Below, in pieces: positions 8,628-15,968 of a stretch of 64,000 nt of DNA (positions are counted from its first letter, which is position 1; the number at the start of each line of letters is the position of its first letter). Under the pieces are notes generated by a model that was given only the letters and a program-made list of their open reading frames with translations, did not search any database and was not told the DNA's origin. The translations under genes were made by a program, and so were the position numbers. This DNA comes from Paenimyroides tangerinum (GTDB lineage: Bacteria; Bacteroidota; Bacteroidia; Flavobacteriales; Flavobacteriaceae), in NCBI RefSeq assembly GCF_003865405.1, contig NZ_RQVQ01000016.1, positions 1 to 64,000 on the forward strand, read 5' to 3'.

Positions 8628-8637
8628 ATATAAAATG

Positions 8638-8668
8638 AATCCAGAGGTTTTCTTCTGGATTTTTTTTT
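8638..8668 (+). terminator. Rho-independent terminator
   Basis: AATCCAGA / TCTGGATT hairpin followed by nine T residues. Confidence 0.85.
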
Positions 8669-8817
8669 AAAATTATTGTATACATTTTTTATAACAAAAG
8701 AAAAAAAACAAAAGAAGAAAAAAAACATTAAAATCTGATTTATAATCAGGTTATATCTGAATTTTGGTAGTTTGTGATCGGGGTATTTCATGTCCCAAAA
8801 TCCTTTATTTGCATATT

Positions 8818-9729
8818 CTAAAAGAACTTTTTATTTACTAAAATCCAATTTCTTAACTTATACATTTCATCTAAACCGTTTTTCACAGAGTTCAATTGTG
8901 AGTTAAAACTTGAAAATCTATCTGTTTTCTCAACGAAAATACGCAAAGAGAATGCTTTATTATGTTTCTGAAATTTAATCCATTCAGGTAATATATTTTT
9001 AATATTAAATTCTGCTTCTTTATCAAACTCATTAAAAGTTGCATCTACATTTCCTTGAGCAAGTTTGTGGTAGAAAACTATTTTCGGCAATTCACCATCA
9101 AATAACATCGGCCAATCACTATTATGAGGAACGATTGTAGGTTTTTTCATATAAAAATTTGGATAAAATTTTTCTTTAAAACCCCAATATAAAAGCCAAA
9201 AATTTTGAACAGGAATTGAATTTATTGGTTGATAACCTCTTCTTAATTTCTCAACTCCAATTTGAAATAGTTTACTTTTAAATAAGCTTCGTTTAGTACC
9301 TTTTTTTTCTAATTTTATTGCAATATCTTCATAAGTTAAATATTTTTCAAACTCATTCTGATTTTTACAATAATCCTTAGGAGCAATTAAGACACAATAT
9401 GCATCATCACATACATTATTGTTTATATATTGTTGAGCCCTACTTTGATATCTATTAAATTGTTCTTTTTGGAAGTTCGCATCTAATTTATTTTCAATAA
9501 GAATAAAAATTTTATGATCTCCAGAAAAGTATGAAAAAAATAGGTCTGTTTCACCAAGACCAAAATCAGAAATACTTCTTAAAGCAATATCAATTAAAGT
9601 TAGTCTTGGTAATAAAAGTTGGCTAGTAAACCACTTGCAAAATGATATATCAGTTGATAATTCTTCAAGTAGAATTATATCAATATCTCTTTCTTTTATT
9701 GATTCGACTGGTATTATATTTTGTTTCAT
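8818..9729 (-). CDS. PD-(D/E)XK nuclease-superfamily protein
   Basis: The N-terminal half carries a recognisable PD-(D/E)XK core: GETD at residues 59-62, supplying the metal-binding Asp62 on a strand, then FILIENK with Glu79-x-Lys81, followed by Q90 and the helix FNRYQSRAQQY. This arrangement (GxTD...IENK...Q..RY) is characteristic of a group often found near defence genes. The C-terminal ~150 residues contain an F-W-L-L-Y-W helix and a beta-rich part typical of no named domain. The DNA target is unknown. It lies in the accessory island with no methyltransferase nearby, so it is not an ordinary restriction-modification pair. Confidence 0.7.
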   Translation of the reverse strand: MKQNIIPVESIKERDIDIILLEELSTDISFCKWFTSQLLLPRLTLIDIALRSISDFGLGETDLFFSYFSGDHKIFILIENKLDANFQKEQFNRYQSRAQQYINNNVCDDAYCVLIAPKDYCKNQNEFEKYLTYEDIAIKLEKKGTKRSLFKSKLFQIGVEKLRRGYQPINSIPVQNFWLLYWGFKEKFYPNFYMKKPTIVPHNSDWPMLFDGELPKIVFYHKLAQGNVDATFNEFDKEAEFNIKNILPEWIKFQKHNKAFSLRIFVEKTDRFSSFNSQLNSVKNGLDEMYKLRNWILVNKKFF

Positions 9730-9893
9730 TTTATTAAAATTACCAATTAGTAGAAAATATTTTATCCAATTCGTGAATAAAAAAGTAAAAACTAAGTAAC
9801 ATATTTTTTTAAAATAAATACCACTTTCAAAAGAAAGAAAACCAACTTAATAATTTGACTTTGCTTATCATTAGGTAAACTTTTGTGTCGGTA

Positions 9894-10535
9894 TTAGATT
9901 TTATTGGTTGCAATTTTTATGGCATTTTCTTCCAAATATGGGTATTCACTTTGTTTTGCTAATTTAATATAACGATCCAAAAGTTTTGAGTTAATAGTTT
10001 TTAATGAATAAAGAACAGCAATTTTTTGATACTCTTCCATTTGTCCGTACTTGTTCTTAAACCAAAATTTTTCTGCGTAAAATTCAACTTTTTCGGATTT
10101 CAACTTCGCTAATTCCATTAACGCCCGTCTATTAACATATTCGTTTTCGTCGTTTACTAGAATTTCCAAAAGTTTTAAAGCCTTGCGTTTATCAGTAAGC
10201 TTATAAAGTTGGACAGCTAATTGCCATTTGTCGTCTTTATGTCCAGTTGAGATCGATTGTTCTGTTAGAATGGTCAAAAAATGGTCATCTAAAATACTTG
10301 ACAAATACTGACTTTCATTATCCCTTGCGATGATATAAAGAAGTCTGTTTTTTTGTTTATTTGTCAACTGTTTTGGATCAATGGTCGCAATAAAATTCTC
10401 AAACGGTTTATAAATATCATCCCATTTTTCATAGTTACATTCCCATTCGCCACCAATGTCATCTTGTGGTAAGTCAAACTGAGATTGAGCCCAATTGTCA
10501 AATTTATTGATTTCGATGAATAATTGGTTTGTCAT
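9894..10535 (-). CDS. HEAT-repeat-like cytosolic protein of unknown function
   Basis: The protein consists mainly of amphipathic helices. The C-terminal half (KALKLLEILVNDENEYVNRR, ALMELAKL, YQKIAVLYSL) reads like two or three HEAT repeats. The N-terminus WAQSQFDLPQDDIGGEWECNYEKW is acidic. The ATG at 10535 is preferred to an in-frame Met ten codons earlier, which adds a hydrophobic stretch unlike the rest. No catalytic motif is visible. Similar helical-repeat proteins are often orphan immunity or accessory genes; this is inference. Confidence 0.65.
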   Translation of the reverse strand: MTNQLFIEINKFDNWAQSQFDLPQDDIGGEWECNYEKWDDIYKPFENFIATIDPKQLTNKQKNRLLYIIARDNESQYLSSILDDHFLTILTEQSISTGHKDDKWQLAVQLYKLTDKRKALKLLEILVNDENEYVNRRALMELAKLKSEKVEFYAEKFWFKNKYGQMEEYQKIAVLYSLKTINSKLLDRYIKLAKQSEYPYLEENAIKIATNKI

Positions 10536-10723
10536 AAATGGTCGGTTTAAAATTAATACTAGCACATAGAAGCTTAATGGACTTATCAGGATAATAAAAA
10601 CTAACTTAACAATGTTTTTTAATCTTCATAAATAAAAACAATGATAATGAAATCTGTTCCTTTTCTATTTGTTAATTCTGAAAGTATAAATTGGAACGTT
10701 GTCTTTAGAAGATTTTACCAATT

Positions 10724-10947
10724 TTAACGAATATTAGGATCGTTAAATTCAATTCCGTCAATAGGAAAAATATCAAATTCTGTAAACCAATTTTGCGGGT
10801 TTTCTCCATCATTTTTGAAATAAGTTAAACAAAACGTTTTTCATTTAATAAAAACCAATACTATTCGTTCAGACAAATTTTAGAATCACAAACTTTAAAT
10901 TTAGCATTTAGTCCGCATTTGGAAATACTTAGTTGAAATTTCGGCAA
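10724..10947 (-). pseudogene. Decayed small gene (one stop, one frameshift)
   Basis: Reading the minus strand from a TTG at 10947 gives a coherent polar protein (PKFQLSISKCGLNAKF, KVCDSKICLNE). It is interrupted by TAG, continues as YWFLLNEKRF, then needs a one-base shift at a T-run, and continues as LTYFKNDGENPQNWF and FDIFPIDGIEFNDPNIR before a TAA at 10724. Both halves have protein-like composition, so this looks like a recently inactivated ~75-codon gene. No family is recognised. The 10566-10723 stretch next to it holds only a ~30-codon fragment (ending FIIIVFIYED) that may be another remnant. Confidence 0.55.
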
Positions 10948-10949
10948 TG

Positions 10950-12170
10950 CTAATAAAATATGTAGTTTCCTTTATTGTCTGTCTTGTATTTAGTGAGGTT
11001 AATAACCTTATTATTTTTAACCTTGGAATATAAAGTAAAATTCATCAAAACATTCTGTATCGTTTTACCTTTTAATTCAATTGTTGCACTAAAATAAGGA
11101 ATTCTTTTACCTGTATTTCCTGAATCCATATTGGACGTAAAATTTATAAATTTGAGCTGTTCAATATCCTTCTCTTTACAGAAAATATAAATATAAAGAG
11201 AATAAATACTTGTTGAACTTACATAAAACATAAGCCAAATCAAAAATAGATAGATAAGAGTCACAAGCGATTCAAAAAACAACTCGCTCCAACTAAACGG
11301 ATTTTCCCATCTATGAATATATAGAACTAGACTTACAAAAACTAAAAGTAGAATTTTCCAATATACAAAAGGTAAATCTAACCATTTTACAGTAACAGTT
11401 CTCATTTTAATCTTAAAGAAAATGCTCAAACTAAAAAGAAAAAAGAAATAAAACCATATAAAGTAATCGCTAAAAGAAAAGTAAAACAAAAGAACAATTA
11501 AAAATAAAAATGACTCAAATCCTCCAGAAACAGCCAATGCAAGCAATAATACAAAACCTAATCCGAATAAGCTTATTGAAACTATGTCACTATTAAAAAC
11601 CAACAATGGATTAGTTTTTACCCAAACTGCAATATTATTATCGATATTGAATTTAATGTATTTAGGTGTGAAGTATGATGTATGAAATTGGATATTTAGG
11701 CCTGAATTAGATTTATAATATTCATCATCGTTTTTCGAGTTATAAAAGTGTAAATTTTCTCCAAAAGCGTTTTCTGAAAAAGAAATATTCTCATAATCCG
11801 ATTTAATATGCTTTGCGTTTTGGATAGATTGCGCTTCTAAAAGAGATTGTTGTGTGTAATATAAATCAATTTTATCGCTAAGTTGATTATGATATTCCGC
11901 TTTATATCTGACTTCACAAAATACGTCATAGGTTAATCCAAAAAAATTATTTTTATGAAAAGGCTTTACCTCAGTCATATAAGTTCTTAACTCAAAAAAA
12001 ACTGCGTTTGCCCATTGATTATCTTGCTCATTAGGAAAACTTTTCCATGGCGTAGGATTTACGATTACTTTTTGGTCATTTATGTCGTACTCATAATAAA
12101 TATTGAGAATAAGACATAAACCAAAAAATAACATTATGATCTTTTGCGTTAAATTGAAGCTGTTAAACAT
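10950..12170 (-). CDS. Multi-pass membrane protein of unknown function
   Basis: The 406-residue protein has one N-terminal TM helix (residues ~8-25), then an extracytoplasmic domain of ~165 residues rich in Asn, Tyr and Asp. About five TM helices follow (roughly 195-215, 218-240, 241-262, 272-292, 303-328), then a C-terminal soluble domain ending in KVKNNKVINLTKYKTDNKGN. No conserved catalytic signature is recognised. The TAG stop is three bases from the decayed gene that follows. It belongs to the accessory island and could be a partner of the lipoprotein gene upstream of it. Confidence 0.65.
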   Translation of the reverse strand: MFNSFNLTQKIIMLFFGLCLILNIYYEYDINDQKVIVNPTPWKSFPNEQDNQWANAVFFELRTYMTEVKPFHKNNFFGLTYDVFCEVRYKAEYHNQLSDKIDLYYTQQSLLEAQSIQNAKHIKSDYENISFSENAFGENLHFYNSKNDDEYYKSNSGLNIQFHTSYFTPKYIKFNIDNNIAVWVKTNPLLVFNSDIVSISLFGLGFVLLLALAVSGGFESFLFLIVLLFYFSFSDYFIWFYFFFLFSLSIFFKIKMRTVTVKWLDLPFVYWKILLLVFVSLVLYIHRWENPFSWSELFFESLVTLIYLFLIWLMFYVSSTSIYSLYIYIFCKEKDIEQLKFINFTSNMDSGNTGKRIPYFSATIELKGKTIQNVLMNFTLYSKVKNNKVINLTKYKTDNKGNYIFY

Positions 12171-12261
12171 ATAAAAAATGATTACAATTTTAATTTTCCT
12201 GATAGCCCATTAGTCGTAGTTAGACGAAATGTGAGAATTTCATCAAACCATTCAGCAGTTT

Positions 12262-12879
12262 TTATAAATCTTTTTTGAACTCTTGTTCCGTTTGTTTATC
12301 TATTTTCCAATATTTATTTTGTGATAGATCAAATGATTTTAGCAATATTTTATTCGTATTACTAAATTCAATCGTTACAGTTATGTTTAAACTATCCAAA
12401 GATTTAGGTGTTTCATCAAAAACAAGAAACGCTTTCTCAGACATTAAACGTATTTCAAGTTTTTTATTATTATGTAAAACACTATCTTCTAATTGAAAAA
12501 GTTCTCCTTCATTTCCTCTTTCAATCCATAAAATCTTTAAATTATTATTCTTTTCAAATACCTTCAAAAGCTCTTGATTATCTAAAACGGTTCCGTACTT
12601 TTCATAAAATTTAGAAAGTCCGCTTTCTTTTAAATCTTCATGATACATAACATATCCAGTACCACAGCCAAAAATTTTTGTCTTATTTTGAACAAGAATA
12701 GTATCTGTCAATTGACTTATTTTTAGTTGGTTAAAAAATATTTCATACGGAGAATTTTCAGTAAACTTTACCATTTTTTCAGTTTTAAGATTCTCACATG
12801 AAGAAATAATTATAACTGAAAATATACATTTAAAAAGCAACTGAAAATAAAATTTGAACGGTTTATATTTTATCAACAT
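12262..12879 (-). CDS. Putative lipoprotein of unknown function
   Basis: A positively charged N-terminus (IKYKPFKFYFQ) leads into a hydrophobic stretch and the lipobox IISSC (Cys28), followed by ENLKTEKMVKF. The mature domain of ~177 residues contains a KIFGCGTGYVMYHEDL segment and strands such as LNITVTIEFSNTNKILL, with no known domain. It is the first gene of a minus-strand pair with the multi-pass membrane protein (about 90 bp gap). Confidence 0.6.
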   Translation of the reverse strand: MLIKYKPFKFYFQLLFKCIFSVIIISSCENLKTEKMVKFTENSPYEIFFNQLKISQLTDTILVQNKTKIFGCGTGYVMYHEDLKESGLSKFYEKYGTVLDNQELLKVFEKNNNLKILWIERGNEGELFQLEDSVLHNNKKLEIRLMSEKAFLVFDETPKSLDSLNITVTIEFSNTNKILLKSFDLSQNKYWKIDKQTEQEFKKDL

Positions 12880-13148
12880 AATTAAAAATTTTATTTTTTC
12901 TTTCTATTAATGTTACAAATAACGATTCGGGTATTGATGGAGAAATGAAAAATATCAATTATGAACCAAGGTTTACCAAAACAAATTTATATGAGAATAA
13001 ATGTAAGAAAAAAAATAGATAATTGTTTAACAAAAGACAAATGTAATAACTTTTAATCCAGTTATTTGACACTGTATTTAGCAAGTTCGAATGCTGATTA
13101 GTTTTTTTGAAAAAATATAACTTAGTACTAACATTAAAAATAACAAAA

Positions 13149-13559
13149 ATGAAAAGAAACCTATTAATTCTTTTATGTGTATTTCTAACAGGTTTAGGAT
13201 GGTCACAACAAAAAAAATTTCAATTATCTAGCCACATTTTAGACATTACAAATGGATTACCAGCGGCAGGAGTAAAAGTTACTTTATCCAAACAAAAACA
13301 AGATTCACAATGGGTAGAAATAGATCAAAAAACAACAGATCTTCAAGGCAGAATTTCTGATTTTTTGGAAAAAGAAAATAATAAAAATAACAACGGAATT
13401 TATAAGTTAACTTTTTATACAAATCCGTATTTCGAACAACAAGGTTTAAAAACATTTTATCCCTTTATAGAGGTTGTTTTTGAAATTGAAAGTGAAGAAC
13501 ATTTCCATGTTCCCATCACATTGTCACCTTTTGGATATTCAACTTATAGAGGAAGTTAA
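13149..13559 (+). CDS. uraH: 5-Hydroxyisourate hydrolase, periplasmic (transthyretin-like)
   Basis: The mature protein begins with KFQLSSHILDITNGLPAAGV and ends with the family-defining tetrapeptide YRGS. It has the internal TTDLQGRI (catalytic Arg) and HFHVPITLSPFGYS (catalytic His). HIU hydrolase converts 5-hydroxyisourate to OHCU in urate degradation. The N-terminal MKRNLLILLCVFLTGLGWSQ is a Sec signal, so the enzyme is exported; periplasmic versions are known in other bacteria. The ATG at 13149 is preferred over one 14 codons upstream because it starts the signal peptide. No other urate genes are adjacent. Confidence 0.9.
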   Translation: MKRNLLILLCVFLTGLGWSQQKKFQLSSHILDITNGLPAAGVKVTLSKQKQDSQWVEIDQKTTDLQGRISDFLEKENNKNNNGIYKLTFYTNPYFEQQGLKTFYPFIEVVFEIESEEHFHVPITLSPFGYSTYRGS

Positions 13560-13586
13560 ATTAGCTTAAAGAATCAAAAAACATAT

Positions 13587-13625
13587 ATTAAATAGCCTTA
13601 GATTTCTGTAAGGCTATTTATATGT
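13587..13625 (+). terminator. Terminator after the HIU hydrolase gene
   Basis: AAATAGCCTTA / TAAGGCTATTT hairpin with an 8-nt loop, then a T-rich stretch. Its sequence is strikingly similar to the tRNA-array terminator 80 bp away. Confidence 0.75.
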
Positions 13626-13697
13626 TTTTTCTATTAGGCAAAAAATTTCTTGCCTTTGTCCTTTCTGTTTGAATCGGAAAATGGTTATTTCTATAAA

Positions 13698-13728
13698 CAA
13701 AAAAAGCCTTACATTTCTGTAAGGCTTT
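13698..13728 (-). terminator. Terminator of the tRNA-Asn array
   Basis: On the minus strand, AAAGCCTTACAG and TGTAAGGCTTT form a stem followed by seven T residues, directly downstream of the last tRNA-Asn. Confidence 0.8.
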
Positions 13729-13738
13729 CGTGTTTTTG

Positions 13739-13812
13739 CTCCCCCTCTTGGGCTCGAACCAAGGACCCTCTGATTAACAGTCAGATGCTCTAACCAACTG
13801 AGCTAAGGAGGA
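13739..13812 (-). tRNA. tRNA-Asn(GTT), copy 6 in transcription order
   Basis: The 74-nt cloverleaf has acceptor stem TCCTCCT/AGGGGGA, D arm GCTC...GAGC, anticodon loop CTGTTAA with GTT, T loop TTCGAGC, and discriminator G. CCA is not encoded. Confidence 0.95.
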
Positions 13813-13851
13813 AACTTAGAATTTAAAAATTTTGATTACTTGCGTAATTTG

Positions 13852-13925
13852 CTCCCCCTCTTGGGCTCGAACCAAGGACCCTCTGATTAACAGTCAGATG
13901 CTCTAACCAACTGAGCTAAGGAGGA
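13852..13925 (-). tRNA. tRNA-Asn(GTT), copy 5
   Basis: Identical in sequence to the neighbouring copies. It is the last member of the exact 134-bp periodic units (starts 13852, 13986, 14120, 14254). Confidence 0.95.
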
Positions 13926-13985
13926 AACTTTAAATTTTTAAGTTTCTAAAAACAATAAATAAAAGATCATTACTTGCGTAATTTG

Positions 13986-14059
13986 CTCCCCCTCTTGGGC
14001 TCGAACCAAGGACCCTCTGATTAACAGTCAGATGCTCTAACCAACTGAGCTAAGGAGGA
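13986..14059 (-). tRNA. tRNA-Asn(GTT), copy 4
   Basis: Identical tRNA gene; the 60-bp spacers on both sides are also identical to those of the flanking units. Confidence 0.95.
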
Positions 14060-14119
14060 AACTTTAAATTTTTAAGTTTCTAAAAACAATAAATAAAAGA
14101 TCATTACTTGCGTAATTTG

Positions 14120-14193
14120 CTCCCCCTCTTGGGCTCGAACCAAGGACCCTCTGATTAACAGTCAGATGCTCTAACCAACTGAGCTAAGGAGGA
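14120..14193 (-). tRNA. tRNA-Asn(GTT), copy 3
   Basis: Identical tRNA gene with identical 60-bp spacers on both sides. Confidence 0.95.
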
Positions 14194-14253
14194 AACTTTA
14201 AATTTTTAAGTTTCTAAAAACAATAAATAAAAGATCATTACTTGCGTAATTTG

Positions 14254-14327
14254 CTCCCCCTCTTGGGCTCGAACCAAGGACCCTCTGATTAACAGTCAGA
14301 TGCTCTAACCAACTGAGCTAAGGAGGA
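14254..14327 (-). tRNA. tRNA-Asn(GTT), copy 2
   Basis: Identical tRNA gene. The upstream spacer, toward copy 1, is different in sequence from the repeated 60-bp spacer. Confidence 0.95.
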
Positions 14328-14389
14328 AACTGTAACTTTTCAGTTTCTTTTTTATGTGCAATAAATAAGAACGTGCTTTAGGCATTTTG

Positions 14390-14463
14390 CTCCCCCTCTT
14401 GGGCTCGAACCAAGGACCCTCTGATTAACAGTCAGATGCTCTAACCAACTGAGCTAAGGAGGA
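14390..14463 (-). tRNA. tRNA-Asn(GTT), copy 1 (promoter-proximal)
   Basis: Same 74-nt tRNA-Asn, closest to the only consensus promoter of the array. Confidence 0.95.
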
Positions 14464-14487
14464 AGGTGTGTTACCTTTATTGCGATG

Positions 14488-14518
14488 CAAATATAGAACG
14501 ATTTTTCATTTCTGCAAA
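14488..14518 (-). promoter_or_regulatory. Promoter of the tRNA-Asn array
   Basis: On the minus strand TTTG is followed, after 19 bp, by TATATTTG: an exact Bacteroidota promoter (TTTG-N19-TAnnTTTG), 25 bp before the first tRNA. None of the inter-tRNA spacers shows such a match, so one transcript probably carries all six tRNAs. Confidence 0.8.
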
Positions 14519-14546
14519 GCCTAAGCCGAAAAAAAATCAATCTTTT

Positions 14547-15890
14547 TTAGTTGCCTACAATCGATTTATAAATGTCGTTACCATTAGCAAACAAAAGCAA
14601 TGCGATAAGTATTACAAAACCAACTGTTTGGGCATATTCCATAAATTTATCACTTGGTTTACGTCCTGAAATTATTTCATATAATAAAAACATTACGTGT
14701 CCTCCGTCTAATGCCGGAATCGGTAATAAGTTCATTACACCAAGCATAATTGATAATAAAGCCGTAATACTCCAAAACGCTTCCCAGCTCCAAGTTTGTG
14801 GAAAAACATCAAATATAGCTTTAAATCCACCAACTCCTTTGTAAGCTCCGGTCTCTGGAGAAGCAATCAATTTTAATTGTTTTCCATATCCTACCAATTT
14901 ATCAACTCCCATTTGAAGACCAACTGGAATCGATTCTACTAAAGAATATTGATCAGCACTTAATTTAAACAAACCTAACTTTTCAGCGTCGTTTAGATTA
15001 AGTATCGCTGGTGCAACACCAATTTTTCCATCAGCATTTACATTTAAAGAAATGTTTGTAATAACACCATCTCTTTTAACATTTGCAGGAATTGATTGAT
15101 TAGCATATTTCTTCAAAACAACCTCAACCTGGTCATAATATTTTATTTCTTCACCATTTACAGAAACTAAGAAATCTTTTTCTTTTAGATTTTCTTTATT
15201 TGTAGAATCATCAGAAAAACCTCCAACAATAAAAGGCATACGAGGCATTACTAATTTTTCGTCTTTATTTTCAACAATTCCCTTTACAAAATCAACAGGT
15301 AATTGAATGATTTTCTCTTCACCACCTCTATTAACAACAATTTCTTTAGCTGTCAACATTTTATTTTGAGCCTGATCGAAACGTTCTAATTTTTCGCCAT
15401 CAACAGAAACGATTTTATCTCCAGATTGCATACCTGCATTTTTTAACACATCGTACGTAACCCAAACACCATCTTTCAAACTGTTGTTTGCGATGTATTT
15501 ATCTCCGTAGAAATAAGTCATTCCAATATATATAACAAATGCCAGAATGAAGTTTACTGTAACTCCACCCAACATAATAATCAAACGTTGCCAAGCTGGT
15601 TTTGAACGAAATTCCCAAGGTTGTGGCTCTTGTTTCATTTGTTCGGTATCCATACTTTCGTCAATCATACCAGCGATTTTCACATATCCTCCTAAAGGTA
15701 ACCAACCAATTCCGTAAACGGTATCGCCGATTTTCTTTTTGAAAAGTGAAAATTTCACATCAAAAAACAAGTAAAATTTCTCAACTCGAGTTTTAAATAA
15801 TTTAGCAGGAATAAAATGTCCTAATTCGTGAAGTACAATTAATAATGATAAACTCAGTAAAAACTGAGATAATTTAATTACAATATCCAT
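14547..15890 (-). CDS. rseP: RIP metalloprotease RseP (site-2 protease, M50)
   Basis: The zinc-binding HELGH is at residues 21-25 in the first TM helix, and the second metal ligand motif is ALDGGH around residues 393-397. TM helices lie near residues 7-25, 105-130, 375-395 and 425-442. PDZ-like segments lie between them (GMQSGDKIVSVDGEKL and the second VSVNGEEI). RseP cleaves membrane-embedded anti-sigma factors and signal peptides in the inner membrane. The 447-residue length is normal for Bacteroidota. A consensus -7 box lies upstream. Its neighbours do not point to a particular substrate. Confidence 0.93.
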   Translation of the reverse strand: MDIVIKLSQFLLSLSLLIVLHELGHFIPAKLFKTRVEKFYLFFDVKFSLFKKKIGDTVYGIGWLPLGGYVKIAGMIDESMDTEQMKQEPQPWEFRSKPAWQRLIIMLGGVTVNFILAFVIYIGMTYFYGDKYIANNSLKDGVWVTYDVLKNAGMQSGDKIVSVDGEKLERFDQAQNKMLTAKEIVVNRGGEEKIIQLPVDFVKGIVENKDEKLVMPRMPFIVGGFSDDSTNKENLKEKDFLVSVNGEEIKYYDQVEVVLKKYANQSIPANVKRDGVITNISLNVNADGKIGVAPAILNLNDAEKLGLFKLSADQYSLVESIPVGLQMGVDKLVGYGKQLKLIASPETGAYKGVGGFKAIFDVFPQTWSWEAFWSITALLSIMLGVMNLLPIPALDGGHVMFLLYEIISGRKPSDKFMEYAQTVGFVILIALLLFANGNDIYKSIVGN

Positions 15891-15920
15891 TCTAATAAAT
15901 AAGATTTATTTTTAAGTTAG

Positions 15921-15928
15921 CAAAAGTA
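15921..15928 (-). promoter_or_regulatory. -7 box of rseP
   Basis: TACTTTTG on the minus strand, 30 bp before the start codon; it matches TAnnTTTG. Confidence 0.5.
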
Positions 15929-15968
15929 AGATTTTAGTTGAACTATATATCAATCTATTTTCAAACTA

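Larger units (their letters stand above)
13852..14327 (-). repeat. Tandem repeat, 134-bp period (tRNA-Asn plus spacer)
   Basis: Four tRNA genes begin at 13852, 13986, 14120 and 14254, exactly 134 bp apart. The three intervening spacers read the same base for base, showing recent amplification by unequal recombination. The outer two tRNA copies have different spacers (39 and 62 bp). Confidence 0.95.

Noticed and set aside
13739-14463. Regularly spaced identical repeats suggest a CRISPR array
   Set aside because: Each repeat folds as a complete tRNA-Asn, spacers are identical rather than unique, and no cas genes are present.
8818-14463. Integrated element with att sites at the tRNA array
   Set aside because: I could find no integrase and no partial tRNA-Asn duplicate at the far end of the island.
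14466-14669. 67-codon + strand frame overlapping the tRNA promoter and the rseP 3' end
   Set aside because: It lies antisense to rseP and over a consensus promoter, with no protein-like features.
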